The translations under genes and the position numbers were made by a program. The notes under the pieces were generated by a model. That model saw nothing but the letters and a program-made list of their open reading frames with translations, ran no database searches and was not told the DNA's origin. This document shows, piece by piece, positions 8,906 through 16,703 of a DNA stretch of 64,000 nt (position 1 is its first letter; each line of letters begins with the position of its first letter). This DNA is from Paracrocinitomix mangrovi (lineage in GTDB: Bacteria; Bacteroidota; Bacteroidia; Flavobacteriales_D; Crocinitomicaceae), in assembly GCF_019740355.2 (NCBI RefSeq), contig NZ_CP091819.1, positions 2,170,001 to 2,234,000 on the forward strand, written 5' to 3'.

Positions 8906-9517
8906 TTATTCAGCATCCAAAATATGCTCGTTAGCTAAAGTTTTTACTTGAAATTCACTAAAATAATTTACCACCGCAAACACCGGTAATAAAGGTCCAA
9001 TCAAAACCAGATACTGTAGAAATTGCAAATACGAATACATCATAAATGGATTAGATGTAAGCAAATAATACAAAACTATATAGCCAATATTCAGCACAAG
9101 GACAGCAATACCATACACCAAAAGCCATCTTTGTTTGTTTGCCCTAGAGAATATTAAACTAAGTCCAAAAATCATCCCGGCGATTACCATGATAACCGTG
9201 ACAATTAAAAAGTTGTTCATCATTTCAAACTGCATTGGATTCATCACCAAATACAAGAGCATTAAATTCCGGATGAGATCTAGTAATTGCAACAGTACAT
9301 AGGAGAAGAAAGAAAACTTAAACTTCTTTACAAAAAAGTAGATAGACAGAAAAATCCCATTGATTAGGACAAGGACAATGGTTAAAAATGAAATGGCCAA
9401 ACTCATGGTATCGTTTTGTGGAACACCACTGTCCAAAACAAAAAACAACGATATTTCTTGAATAGCTATTTGAACAATCAATAGAATGGCCGCTATTTTC
9501 AGAAACTGGACTTTCAT
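8906..9517 (-). CDS. six-helix integral membrane protein, unknown function
   Basis: The 203-residue product is almost entirely hydrophobic, with about six predicted transmembrane helices and short charged loops (KKFKF, RANKQR). No family motif was recognised. Its ATG shares one base with the stop of the aldo/keto reductase gene (TAATG), and the SRAP gene follows after 11 bases, so it is translationally coupled inside an operon. Context gives no firm hint of its role. Confidence 0.7.
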   Translation of the reverse strand: MKVQFLKIAAILLIVQIAIQEISLFFVLDSGVPQNDTMSLAISFLTIVLVLINGIFLSIYFFVKKFKFSFFSYVLLQLLDLIRNLMLLYLVMNPMQFEMMNNFLIVTVIMVIAGMIFGLSLIFSRANKQRWLLVYGIAVLVLNIGYIVLYYLLTSNPFMMYSYLQFLQYLVLIGPLLPVFAVVNYFSEFQVKTLANEHILDAE

Positions 9518-10500
9518 TAAAACTCTTTCAATAAACCATTAATATAACTTATTTCATCATCCGTTAAAGACAAATCTGAAGCTTTTGCGTTTTGAGTGGT
9601 TTGCTCTACATTTCTAGCACCTGCTAAAGCAACTGTAATTCCCGGTTGCATCACCGTCCATTTCAAAACCAATTGAGCCAGGCTGGCATTTTTCTCAATG
9701 GCTATGGGTTCAATTTTCTGCAAAAATTCGTTGGTCTGAGTAATGAATTCGTTGGTAAAAAATTTATTTCCATCTCTGTGATCTCCTGAATTAAAATCGT
9801 GATTTGGCTTAAACTTACCAGTCAATAATCCTCTTTGCAAAGGACTGTAAGCCAAAATCCCAATGTTGTTTTCAATACAATTTGGCACCACTTCATCTTC
9901 AATTCCTCTATTGACCATACTATACGGAATTTGATTTGAAGCAATTGACACAACATTATCCGCCTCTTTACATTGGGCAACATCATAATTGCAAACACCT
10001 GCGTATCTAACTTTGCCCGCTTGAATTAATTTTTCAACCGCTTCAAAACTTTCATCAATAGGAGTGGTTGATTCAGGCCAATGGATCTGATATAAATCAA
10101 TGTAATCAGTTCCTAATCTCCTTAGACTATCTTCACATTCTTTAATAATGCTTTCTTTACCGGCATACTTATATATTTCAATAGGATTTCCTTTATCATC
10201 AGTTGATGAAAAAGTATGATCACCTTTTTGAAGATCCCAGCGCATTCCAAACTTGGTGAGAATTTGCAATTTATCTCTAGGTATATCTTTGATGGCTTCA
10301 CCAACTATTTCTTCAGATCTACCTTGTCCATATATCGGAGCTGTATCTATGGAAGTCATTCCTACATCAAAAGACGCTTTTATGGCTTGAATTGCATCTG
10401 CCTTACTGGCTCCTCCCCACATCCATCCGCCTATTGCCCATGCACCAAATGTTATTTCTGATAATGCTAAATCTGTTTTTCCTAACTTTCTGTAATTCAT
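9517..10500 (-). CDS. aldo/keto reductase
   Basis: The 327-residue enzyme is a cytoplasmic NADPH-dependent carbonyl reductase of the AKR superfamily ((beta/alpha)8 barrel). The catalytic tetrad is present: Asp52 and Tyr57 in SIDTAPIYGQGRSE, Lys83 in LTKFG and His140 in LYQIHWP. Cofactor-binding features include SNQIPYS, the AYSPLQRGLLTGKF loop and the late IAVALAGAR-like segment. Length is normal. Substrate cannot be told. The gene sits five bases after the AI-2E permease gene and in a run headed by an HxlR regulator, which would suit a role in electrophile or aldehyde detoxification (inference). Confidence 0.9.
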   Translation of the reverse strand: MNYRKLGKTDLALSEITFGAWAIGGWMWGGASKADAIQAIKASFDVGMTSIDTAPIYGQGRSEEIVGEAIKDIPRDKLQILTKFGMRWDLQKGDHTFSSTDDKGNPIEIYKYAGKESIIKECEDSLRRLGTDYIDLYQIHWPESTTPIDESFEAVEKLIQAGKVRYAGVCNYDVAQCKEADNVVSIASNQIPYSMVNRGIEDEVVPNCIENNIGILAYSPLQRGLLTGKFKPNHDFNSGDHRDGNKFFTNEFITQTNEFLQKIEPIAIEKNASLAQLVLKWTVMQPGITVALAGARNVEQTTQNAKASDLSLTDDEISYINGLLKEF

Positions 10501-10505
10501 ATTAT

Positions 10506-11552
10506 TTATTTCTCACTTACCTTTTCTGACATTAACAAACCTAACTTTTCTGTAGCCTCATACCTTACGAATACAGTTCGTAAAATGGCAATTAAAGGCA
10601 AGGCCAAAATTAATCCTGCAATTCCCCAAATCATTCCTCCTATTATCATTCCCACAATAATAGTTAGGGCATTTACCTGAACTTTAGATCCAACTATGTT
10701 GGGAGTAATAAAATTTCCTTCAATTTGTTGAACAGTAAAATACATAATCACAATTGCGATAGGTTGCCACATGGTATCTGTTGTAGCCAAAGCGTATAAA
10801 AAGGGCAAAACACCTCCAAGCGTTGTCCCTATATAAGGAATAACAACAAGAACTCCGGCCAAAAATCCCCAGAAAAATGGGTAGTCAATTCCAATAATCC
10901 ACAGCCCCAAACTGTTTATTGTTCCCAGGATCAACATAACTATTACCAAACCTAAAAAGTAGCTATTGATAACTGATTGTATTTGATCTAACAATTCAGT
11001 TCGATCCTTTTTTTGTGATGCAGATAATTTATTGAGTAAAATTTTTAGGACTCCCTTTCTGTAATAAAGCAGTAAGAAAGTATATAGTAAACAGAGTAAT
11101 GAATTTCCTATTACAGCAAGTGAGGAACTAATGCTCCCTTCAACAAATTTCCATAATGGAGATAATATCTTTGATTTGTTTTCTTCAATTCTATCTTCCA
11201 GGGTCTCATCAGATAAACCGGTGATATCATTTACAGAATTCTCAATCTTCACTAATCCGGCATCAATTTTATCTTGAATTTCTGGTAGTTCCTTATAGAT
11301 ATCTACAAATGTTACAGAAAACAAGGTAACTACGATTCCTATTATTGCTGTTACACTAATAAAGGTGGTGATAATTGCCAGAACAGTATTAAATCCCCAG
11401 CTTTCTAGTTTATTACAAATTGGTGTTAAAGCCAATGTGAAAATTAGTGCAAACACTAAAGGAACTAATACAGATTTAGCAACTATCAAACCGACAATCA
11501 CAATACTCAATGATAATAATAGATAAGTGATATTTTGTAGAGAAAGTTTCAT
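10506..11552 (-). CDS. AI-2E family transporter (PerM/YdiK-like permease)
   Basis: The 348-residue protein has the usual AI-2E family plan: two to three N-terminal membrane helices, an extracytoplasmic helical segment of about 75 residues (IYKELPEIQDKIDAG onwards), then further helices with the conserved GFLAGVLVVIPYIGTTLGG region and IEGNFITPNIVGSKV, followed by ALPLIAI. Members export small solutes or act in sodium/proton exchange; autoinducer-2 export is proved only for a few. It lies 40 bases after the hxlR-like gene and five before the aldo/keto reductase gene. Confidence 0.88.
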   Translation of the reverse strand: MKLSLQNITYLLLSLSIVIVGLIVAKSVLVPLVFALIFTLALTPICNKLESWGFNTVLAIITTFISVTAIIGIVVTLFSVTFVDIYKELPEIQDKIDAGLVKIENSVNDITGLSDETLEDRIEENKSKILSPLWKFVEGSISSSLAVIGNSLLCLLYTFLLLYYRKGVLKILLNKLSASQKKDRTELLDQIQSVINSYFLGLVIVMLILGTINSLGLWIIGIDYPFFWGFLAGVLVVIPYIGTTLGGVLPFLYALATTDTMWQPIAIVIMYFTVQQIEGNFITPNIVGSKVQVNALTIIVGMIIGGMIWGIAGLILALPLIAILRTVFVRYEATEKLGLLMSEKVSEK

Positions 11553-11592
11553 TTCCTAAGCGAGTTTACTAAAGATAACAATTTGAAAAAGA

Positions 11593-11967
11593 CTATTCTT
11601 CCATTTTAACCAAACGTCCTTCTTTCTCAGCTTTGACCCTTCCCCAATCCGCGATAGTTTTTACAACAGGAATCAATGATTTTCCTTCTTCTGTATACTC
11701 ATACTCTACTTTAGGAGGAACCTGTGGATACACCGTTCTTTTAATAACACCATCTTCTTCTAAGGCCTTTAATTGAAGAGACAACATCTTATCCGTAATA
11801 TCCGGAATTCGTTCTTTCAATTCACTAAAACGCAACTTTCCATTTCGTAAATACCATAACACAATTGCCTTCCATTTACCTCCAATGAAATGCATGGTAA
11901 CATCTAAAGCACAATGAAAATCCTGTTGATTCATTCTGTACTTGTATTTTTCTCCGTCAATGATCAT
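11593..11967 (-). CDS. HxlR-family winged-helix transcriptional regulator
   Basis: The 124-residue protein shows the HxlR signature: HFIGGKWKAIVLWYL, LRFSELKERIPDITDKMLS and LKALEEDGVIKR, then the wing VPPKVEYEYTEEGKSL. A single cysteine, Cys19, sits just before the DNA-binding domain, the position used for thiol sensing by some family members (YodB, HypR). This raises the possibility of redox or electrophile control. The gene is divergent from an F420-oxidoreductase-like gene; two ACTAT/ATAGT palindromes in the intergenic region are its likely operators. It heads a minus-strand run of five genes. Confidence 0.9.
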   Translation of the reverse strand: MIIDGEKYKYRMNQQDFHCALDVTMHFIGGKWKAIVLWYLRNGKLRFSELKERIPDITDKMLSLQLKALEEDGVIKRTVYPQVPPKVEYEYTEEGKSLIPVVKTIADWGRVKAEKEGRLVKMEE

Positions 11968-11997
11968 ATCTTACCGTAATCCCTTGTTATACTTATA

Positions 11998-12015
11998 ACT
12001 ATCAAAAATTATAGT
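11998..12015. promoter_or_regulatory. palindromic operator candidate, hxlR-proximal
   Basis: ACTATCAAAAATTATAGT is an inverted repeat with perfect ACTAT/ATAGT arms and an eight-base spacer. It lies about 31 bases before the hxlR-like start, where the minus-strand promoter -7 region should be. The same half-site sequence recurs 59 bases away. Confidence 0.5.
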
Positions 12016-12056
12016 TGCTTTCTTTTATAACTTATTACATACCAATTCATTATAAT

Positions 12057-12073
12057 ACTATACTTTTGATAGT
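12057..12073. promoter_or_regulatory. palindromic operator candidate overlapping a -7 element
   Basis: ACTATACTTTTGATAGT has the same ACTAT/ATAGT arms with a seven-base spacer. Its centre contains TACTTTTG (12061-12068), a full TAnnTTTG -7 match for the plus-strand gene at 12097. A repressor bound here would block that promoter. Confidence 0.5.
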
Positions 12074-12096
12074 GAATATCAAATCTATATTAAAAA

Positions 12097-12783
12097 ATGA
12101 AAATAGCAATACTAGGAACAGGAATGGTGGGTAAAACAATCGCCTCAAGATTAGCCGACCTTGGAAATGACGTAACAATTGGTACTAGAAACATTGAAAA
12201 GACTTTAAGTACAGACGAGAAAGATTTAAATGGTAAATCTTCATTTAAAGAATGGATAGATGAGCACAGCAATATCAAAGTAGATACTTTTTCAAATGCT
12301 GCTTCAAATGCTGAAATTATATTTAACTGCACTTCTGGAATGATTTCAATTAATGCTCTTAATCTTGCAGGCCTAGATAATCTTGCAGGAAAATTATTGA
12401 TAGACATAGCTAATCCATTAGATTTTAGTAATGGTATGCCTCCTTCTTTAAACCCGGCAAATACCGATTCACTTGGAGAACAAATCCAAAAAGCATTTCC
12501 AGAAACCAAAGTTGTAAAAACGTTGAACACAATGAATGCTTATTTAATGGTAGACCCTTCCAAATTAAAAGGAGATCACAATGTGTTCTTATGTGGAAAT
12601 GATAGTGAAGCTAAAAAAACAACTAAAACGATTCTAAACTCATTCGGATGGAAGGATGATCAGATTATTGATCTTGGGGACATCACTAATGCCAGAGGAA
12701 CAGAAATGTTATTGCCAATTTGGTTAAGACTTTGGAATGCTTTGGGAACTCCTGAATTTAACTTCCATATTCAAAAAAACTAA
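12097..12783 (+). CDS. NADP-binding protein of the F420-dependent oxidoreductase-like family
   Basis: The 228-residue protein opens with a Rossmann motif (MKIAILGTGMVG, glycines 7, 9 and 12) followed by the family's TIGTRN segment, which sets NADP preference. Later features are FNCTSGM, LIDIANPL and VVKTLNTMNA, typical of NADPH-dependent F420 reductase-like proteins (F420_oxidored). In bacteria that lack F420 these proteins are uncharacterised reductases. Divergent transcription from an HxlR regulator and shared palindromes suggest it is the regulator's main target, as with quinone or nitroreductases in other HxlR systems (inference). Confidence 0.85.
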   Translation: MKIAILGTGMVGKTIASRLADLGNDVTIGTRNIEKTLSTDEKDLNGKSSFKEWIDEHSNIKVDTFSNAASNAEIIFNCTSGMISINALNLAGLDNLAGKLLIDIANPLDFSNGMPPSLNPANTDSLGEQIQKAFPETKVVKTLNTMNAYLMVDPSKLKGDHNVFLCGNDSEAKKTTKTILNSFGWKDDQIIDLGDITNARGTEMLLPIWLRLWNALGTPEFNFHIQKN

Positions 12784-12819
12784 AGCGAAAACTGCATTAG
12801 TTTAAGATAAAAGATGGAT

Positions 12820-12827
12820 TAACTTTG
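12820..12827 (+). promoter_or_regulatory. -7 element candidate for the MFS gene
   Basis: TAACTTTG is a full TAnnTTTG match in the 92-base gap before the MFS transporter start at 12876. No convincing -33 TTG is visible. Confidence 0.35.
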
Positions 12828-12875
12828 TGGTGATACATTAAGGTAAATGCCGAATGTATTTAATAAGTTAATCTA

Positions 12876-14075
12876 ATGAATGAAATTAAACTAGGACTTA
12901 AAGAAAATTGGAAGCAGTTTTTTTTACTAGTTATTGTCAATGCTTTTGTTGGAGGAATGGTGGGTTTAGAGCGCACTATTCTTCCTGAAATTGCTGAAGA
13001 GGAGTTTAATATCCTGGCTAAAACAGCCATTCTTTCATTTATAATTGTTTTTGGAATATCAAAAGCTGTTGCCAACTATTTCACAGGTGCATTAGCCAAT
13101 AAATTTGGACGCAGAAAATTACTCATCCTAGGCTGGGTATTTGCCATTCCTGTTCCGCTTATTTTAATCTATGCTCAAAACTGGAACTGGATAATTTTTG
13201 CCAACATACTTTTAGGTATCAATCAGGGACTAGCCTGGTCAAGTACTGTTGTAATGAAAATTGATCTTGTGGGAGAAAAGAACAGAGGTTTGGCCATGGG
13301 AATCAATGAATCTGCCGGCTATTTGGCAGTAGGCGCGGTAGCCTTTTTAACCGGATGGATGGCCGGAGAGCATGGATTGCGGCCATATCCATTTTATTTA
13401 GGAATTGGATTTGTTGCATTAGGATTGTTTACTTCTATATTTCTGGTAAAAGACACCCTACAATTTGTTGCACAAGAAACAAAAAGCTCTTCTGTAAAAA
13501 AATTGAAGAATATTTTTTGGGAGACATCCTGGAAAGACAATAATCTGGGATCAATTACACAAGCAGGTCTCATCAATAATTTGAATGACGGAATGATTTG
13601 GGGTATTTTCCCCATGCTTTTAGCAGCTCGCAAATTTGACCTTCATCAAATTGGAATTATTGTGGCAATTTATCCAGCCGTTTGGGGAATAGGTCAATTA
13701 TTCACAGGTAAAATGGCTGATATTCTCAATAAAAAAATGATGTTGTTTTTTGGGATGTTAATGCAAGGGGTTGCATTGTTATTATTGATTTGGGCTAAAG
13801 AATATTATGCTTTGATAATACTGGCAATTTTACTAGGAATTGGAACTGCCATTGTATATCCAACATTTTTAGCAGGAATTGCCGAACATACACACCCAGA
13901 GCAAAGGGCAAAAAGCATTGGTGTTTTCAGATTATGGCGCGATTCAGGATACGCGATAGGAGCCATACTAACTGGTATCATTGCAGATTTCTGGGGGATT
14001 CTCCCTTCAGTTTATGTGATTAGTTTTTTGACGATACTTTCTGCCTTTGTCATTTTACTGAGGATGGATAGGTAA
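12876..14075 (+). CDS. major facilitator superfamily transporter
   Basis: The 399-residue inner-membrane protein has about twelve hydrophobic segments in two six-helix halves. The MFS motif A equivalent is seen as GALANKFGRRKLLILG between helices 2 and 3, with a second copy reduced to GKMADILNKKMMLFFG in the other half. GINQGLAWSS and GINESAGYLAVG resemble the motif-C region of antiporter-type MFS members. Substrate unknown. The acidic loop LPEIAEEEF between helices 1 and 2 is unusual but not diagnostic. A seven-copy 101-bp tandem repeat begins 14 bases after its stop. Confidence 0.9.
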   Translation: MNEIKLGLKENWKQFFLLVIVNAFVGGMVGLERTILPEIAEEEFNILAKTAILSFIIVFGISKAVANYFTGALANKFGRRKLLILGWVFAIPVPLILIYAQNWNWIIFANILLGINQGLAWSSTVVMKIDLVGEKNRGLAMGINESAGYLAVGAVAFLTGWMAGEHGLRPYPFYLGIGFVALGLFTSIFLVKDTLQFVAQETKSSSVKKLKNIFWETSWKDNNLGSITQAGLINNLNDGMIWGIFPMLLAARKFDLHQIGIIVAIYPAVWGIGQLFTGKMADILNKKMMLFFGMLMQGVALLLLIWAKEYYALIILAILLGIGTAIVYPTFLAGIAEHTHPEQRAKSIGVFRLWRDSGYAIGAILTGIIADFWGILPSVYVISFLTILSAFVILLRMDR

Positions 14076-14088
14076 TGAGAATGATAAA

Positions 14089-14795
14089 GGATTAATTCTT
14101 GATCCCTTGTGCTCCGAATATCAAAAGCAAAGTCCACAACAATTCTTGTTGCTCACTTTTTTCATTTCCATCCCTCATTGAAGCAAGCAGGATTAATTCT
14201 TGATCCCTTGTGCTCCGAATATCAAAAGCAATGTCCGCAACAATTCTTGTTATTCACTTTTTTCATTTCCATCCCTCATTGAAGCAAGCAGGATTAATTC
14301 TTGATCCCTTGTGCTCCGAATATCAAAAGCAAAGTCCACAACAATTCTTGTTGCTCACTTTTTTCATTTCCATCCCTCATTGAAGCAAGCAGGATTAATT
14401 CTTGATCCCTTGTGCTCCGAATATCAAAAGCAATGTCCGCAACAATTCTTGTTATTCACTTTTTTCATTTCCATCCCTCATTGAAGCAAGCAGGATTAAT
14501 TCTTGATCCCTTGTGCTCCGAATATCAAAAGCAATTTCCGCAACAATTCTTGTTGTTCACTTTTTTCATTTCCATCCCTCATTGAAGCAAGCAGGATTAA
14601 TTCTTGATCCTTTGTGCTCCGAATATCAAAAGCAATTTCCGCAACAATTCTTGTTGTTCACTTTTTTCATTTCCCTCCCTCATTGAAGCAAGCAGGATTA
14701 ATTCTTGATCCTTTGTGCTCCGAATATCAAAAGCAAAGTCCACAACAATTCTTGCTGTTCACTTTTTTCATTTCCCTCCCTCATTGAAGCAAGCT
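14089..14795. repeat. seven tandem copies of a 101-bp non-coding unit
   Basis: Units begin with GGATTAATTCTTG at 14089, 14190, 14291, 14392, 14493, 14594 and 14695, a constant period of 101. The period is not a multiple of three and no frame stays open, so the array is non-coding. Each unit carries two hairpin-like elements sharing an AATTCTTG core: GGATTAATTCTTGATCC at unit bases 1-17, and CAACAATTCTTGTTG (or a one-base variant) at 49-63. Variants alternate: copies 1 and 3 agree, copies 2 and 4 agree, copies 5 and 6 are closely alike, and copy 7 mixes types. This suggests duplication of a 202-bp dimer. It fills the whole gap between the MFS gene and the tRNA-Arg terminator. Confidence 0.95.
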
Positions 14796-14816
14796 TCATT
14801 CGGTATGAAAACGAAA

Positions 14817-14842
14817 AAAGTCCAGTGTAAACACTGGACTTT
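14817..14842 (-). terminator. terminator of the tRNA-Arg transcript
   Basis: AAAGTCCAGTGT and ACACTGGACTTT form a perfect twelve-base-pair stem with a two-base loop. On the minus strand it is followed by a T-rich tract (complement of the A-run at 14814-14819), 10 bases beyond the tRNA 3' end. Confidence 0.88.
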
Positions 14843-14852
14843 GCTTTCTTCG

Positions 14853-14926
14853 TGACCCCGGCAGGATTCAAACCTGCAACCCTCAGAGCCGAAATCTGAT
14901 ATTCTATTCAGTTGAACTACGGGGCC
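14853..14926 (-). tRNA. tRNA-Arg (anticodon TCG)
   Basis: The minus strand folds into a complete 74-base cloverleaf. The acceptor stem is GGCCCCG with CGGGGTC (one G-U pair) and discriminator A. The anticodon stem TCAGA/TCTGA encloses the loop TTTCGGC, anticodon TCG. The T-arm is GCAGG-TTTGAAT-CCTGC. The 3' CCA is not encoded. A terminator hairpin follows. Confidence 0.95.
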
Positions 14927-14982
14927 ATTACTAATTGCGAAAATAAACAAGAATATTAATTAGTCTTGAAGATTTGAAACAA

Positions 14983-15013
14983 TAAAAAAGCCCCGGTTAA
15001 TATCCGGAGCTTT
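14983..15013 (-). terminator. terminator of the CAT-anticodon tRNA
   Basis: AAAGCCCCGG and CCGGAGCTTT pair with one internal mismatch around a short AT loop. On the minus strand a T-run follows (complement of AATAAAAAAG). It lies between the two tRNA genes, so they are probably separate transcripts. Confidence 0.8.
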
Positions 15014-15020
15014 AGTAATG

Positions 15021-15094
15021 TGGGCCCACCTGGGCTCGAACCAGGGACTTTCTGATTATGAGTCAGATACTCTAACCAGCTGAGTTATAGGCCC
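15021..15094 (-). tRNA. tRNA with CAT anticodon (elongator Met or Ile2)
   Basis: The minus strand forms a full 74-base cloverleaf. The acceptor is GGGCCTA with TGGGCCC and discriminator A, the D-arm is ACTC/GAGT, the anticodon stem TCTGA/TCAGA encloses CTCATAA (anticodon CAT), and the T-arm is CCTGG-TTCGAGC-CCAGG. The paired first position of the acceptor stem rules out initiator tRNA. Whether it is elongator Met or lysidine-modified Ile2 cannot be settled by eye. Confidence 0.93.
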
Positions 15095-15174
15095 TGTTTT
15101 CTTATTCGAAAACGTGGCGGCAAAGATAATAATTTCATTAAACTATTACCTAATTTTTAATTCGAATCTAAGGA

Positions 15175-16176
15175 CTACTTATCTTCTTTTGCTTTCTCTT
15201 CTTTCTTTTTAGGTTCAGGAAATTTGTACGCAAACCCAATTCCTAATACCTCTTTAAATTGAAGTCTTGGTCCTTTTCCTATTTGAGTTCCGGCATCATC
15301 AAATACGGCAATATCAACATCATCATCATAAATTAAATGCGTTCCTAAAGTAGCAGAAATAAACTTGTTCACCTTGAACTGGATCAAAGTTTCCCAGTTG
15401 ACATCAATATTTTGAGGATTCTGTAAGTAATTAGAGAACAACCCTAGTTTAGAAGTTACTTTCACATTCTCCATGACCTGGTGATCATATACCAATCTTA
15501 TATAACCTCCGGCCTCAAATCTTGATCTACTTCCCTCCACCAAAACGTTACCCATATTATCCAAAATTGCAGGATCAACTCCAAAAGCACCTTGATTTGC
15601 CAATGTTTGATCATTAACTATCGTTGTTTTTAAAGTAACAGGTGCAATAAATGCAGAGAAATACTTTGCCGGTTTATAATCCATACCTGCCGCAAGTAAA
15701 GTATATGCAGGTGCCATAAATCCAGAAATCTCTATTGAATCATTTGGATAATTGTATCCGGCTGTCATTTGAGTAGTGAAATTCAACATGGCTGAATAAT
15801 ACCAATGCTTAGTTGCTTTTCTACCATATTTAGAAACAAGGTCAATCTTGTCATCTGTTTTTACCCACATGACATTATCCTTTCTACCTTGACGTTGGAT
15901 TCCATAACCTAAATCCAATGAATTTTCCCATTCTGCTTTACCCTGAGTATAGTTAGCAAACATGCTCACTAATCCATTCATTGAAATGGTATTTTGTCCT
16001 CCAGCATTCCAGTTGGTCAAACTCACTTGCGAACCATTCAAAGACAACAAACCTCCGGTTTTCCAACCGTCAATTGTATCCATTTTGGTATCCCTTAAAT
16101 CCTTCTCTGCTTCAACAATCTGTGAGTATCCAACTGTTGATATAGTCAATAATAAAACAACTACTTTAAATTTCAT
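15175..16176 (-). CDS. DUF3078 family outer-membrane-like protein
   Basis: The 333-residue precursor has a signal peptide (MKFKVVVLLLTISTVGYSQ) and the DUF3078 opening DGWKTGGLLSLNGSQVSLTNWNAGG, a motif I associate with this Bacteroidota family. The rest alternates amphipathic strands (EWENSLDLGYGIQ, HWYYSAMLNF, SRFEAGGYIRLVYDH) as in an outer-membrane barrel. It ends in a charged tail (PEPKKKEEKAKEDK) after the last strand, GIGFAYKF. The start is one base after the stop of mscL, so the two are one transcription unit. The function of DUF3078 is not known to me. Confidence 0.85.
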   Translation of the reverse strand: MKFKVVVLLLTISTVGYSQIVEAEKDLRDTKMDTIDGWKTGGLLSLNGSQVSLTNWNAGGQNTISMNGLVSMFANYTQGKAEWENSLDLGYGIQRQGRKDNVMWVKTDDKIDLVSKYGRKATKHWYYSAMLNFTTQMTAGYNYPNDSIEISGFMAPAYTLLAAGMDYKPAKYFSAFIAPVTLKTTIVNDQTLANQGAFGVDPAILDNMGNVLVEGSRSRFEAGGYIRLVYDHQVMENVKVTSKLGLFSNYLQNPQNIDVNWETLIQFKVNKFISATLGTHLIYDDDVDIAVFDDAGTQIGKGPRLQFKEVLGIGFAYKFPEPKKKEEKAKEDK

Positions 16177-16177
16177 T

Positions 16178-16597
16178 CTACCCTTGTTTCGCTTTTAATA
16201 AATCTCTTATCTCAGTCAATAATTCCTCTTCTTTAGTCGGTTTTGGTGGTTCAGACGGCTTTTCTTCTTCCTTCTTTTTAAGTCTGTTATACCCTTTAAC
16301 TACCATAAAAACAGCAAAAGCAACAATAATAAATGTTATTATAGCATTGATAAAAGCTCCATATCCAATAGCTATCTTTCCTAATACTTCACCTGTTTCT
16401 GGATTAAGGGTACCTTCGTCTATAACATACTCTAAGTTTTTAAAGTCAACCCCATTGATCAATTTTCCTATTGGAGGCATAATGATATTATCCACCAACG
16501 ATTTTACAATAGCTCCAAAATAAGTAGCCATAATTAAACCCACTGCCAAATCAATTACATTTCCTTTGGCAATAAAGGCTTTGAATTCTTTCATCAT
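16178..16597 (-). CDS. mscL: large-conductance mechanosensitive channel MscL
   Basis: The 139-residue protein has the MscL plan: an amphipathic N-terminal helix (MKEFKAFIAKGNVIDLAVG), the pore helix TM1 (LIMATYFGAIVKSLVDNIIMPPIG), a periplasmic loop, TM2 (AFINAIITFIIVAFAVFMVV) and a charged C-terminal bundle (KKKEEEKPSEPPKPTKEEELLTEIRDLL). The channel opens at high membrane tension during hypo-osmotic shock to release solutes. Translation may begin at Met1 or Met2. Co-transcribed with the DUF3078 gene, which begins one base after the mscL stop. Confidence 0.96.
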   Translation of the reverse strand: MMKEFKAFIAKGNVIDLAVGLIMATYFGAIVKSLVDNIIMPPIGKLINGVDFKNLEYVIDEGTLNPETGEVLGKIAIGYGAFINAIITFIIVAFAVFMVVKGYNRLKKKEEEKPSEPPKPTKEEELLTEIRDLLKAKQG

Positions 16598-16621
16598 AAT
16601 TTAACGTGTTTAAAATCATGA

Positions 16622-16629
16622 CAAAATTA
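16622..16629 (-). promoter_or_regulatory. -7 element candidate for mscL
   Basis: The minus strand reads TAATTTTG, a full TAnnTTTG match, 24 bases before the mscL ATG. No clear -33 TTG. Confidence 0.4.
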
Positions 16630-16703
16630 CGTACAGAATTCTGTTCTTGCGTTTTAAAAACACAAAACTTAGAAAAAGAAAATTGTTAAAAACCTGAGTA
16701 GGA

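Noticed and set aside
12090-12530. 146-codon minus-strand open frame
   Set aside because: It is antisense to the F420-oxidoreductase-like gene, whose Rossmann motif and family features clearly mark the coding strand.
14089-14795. CRISPR-like array
   Set aside because: Copies are contiguous 101-bp units without unique spacers, only seven are present, and no cas gene is in the window.
14817-14842. tRNA-adjacent attachment site of a mobile element
   Set aside because: The perfect inverted repeat is followed by a T-run on the tRNA strand and is a terminator. No integrase or duplicated tRNA 3' end was found.
14768-14950. 60-codon minus-strand open frame
   Set aside because: It lies over the tRNA-Arg gene and its terminator; the translation is that of the tRNA sequence.
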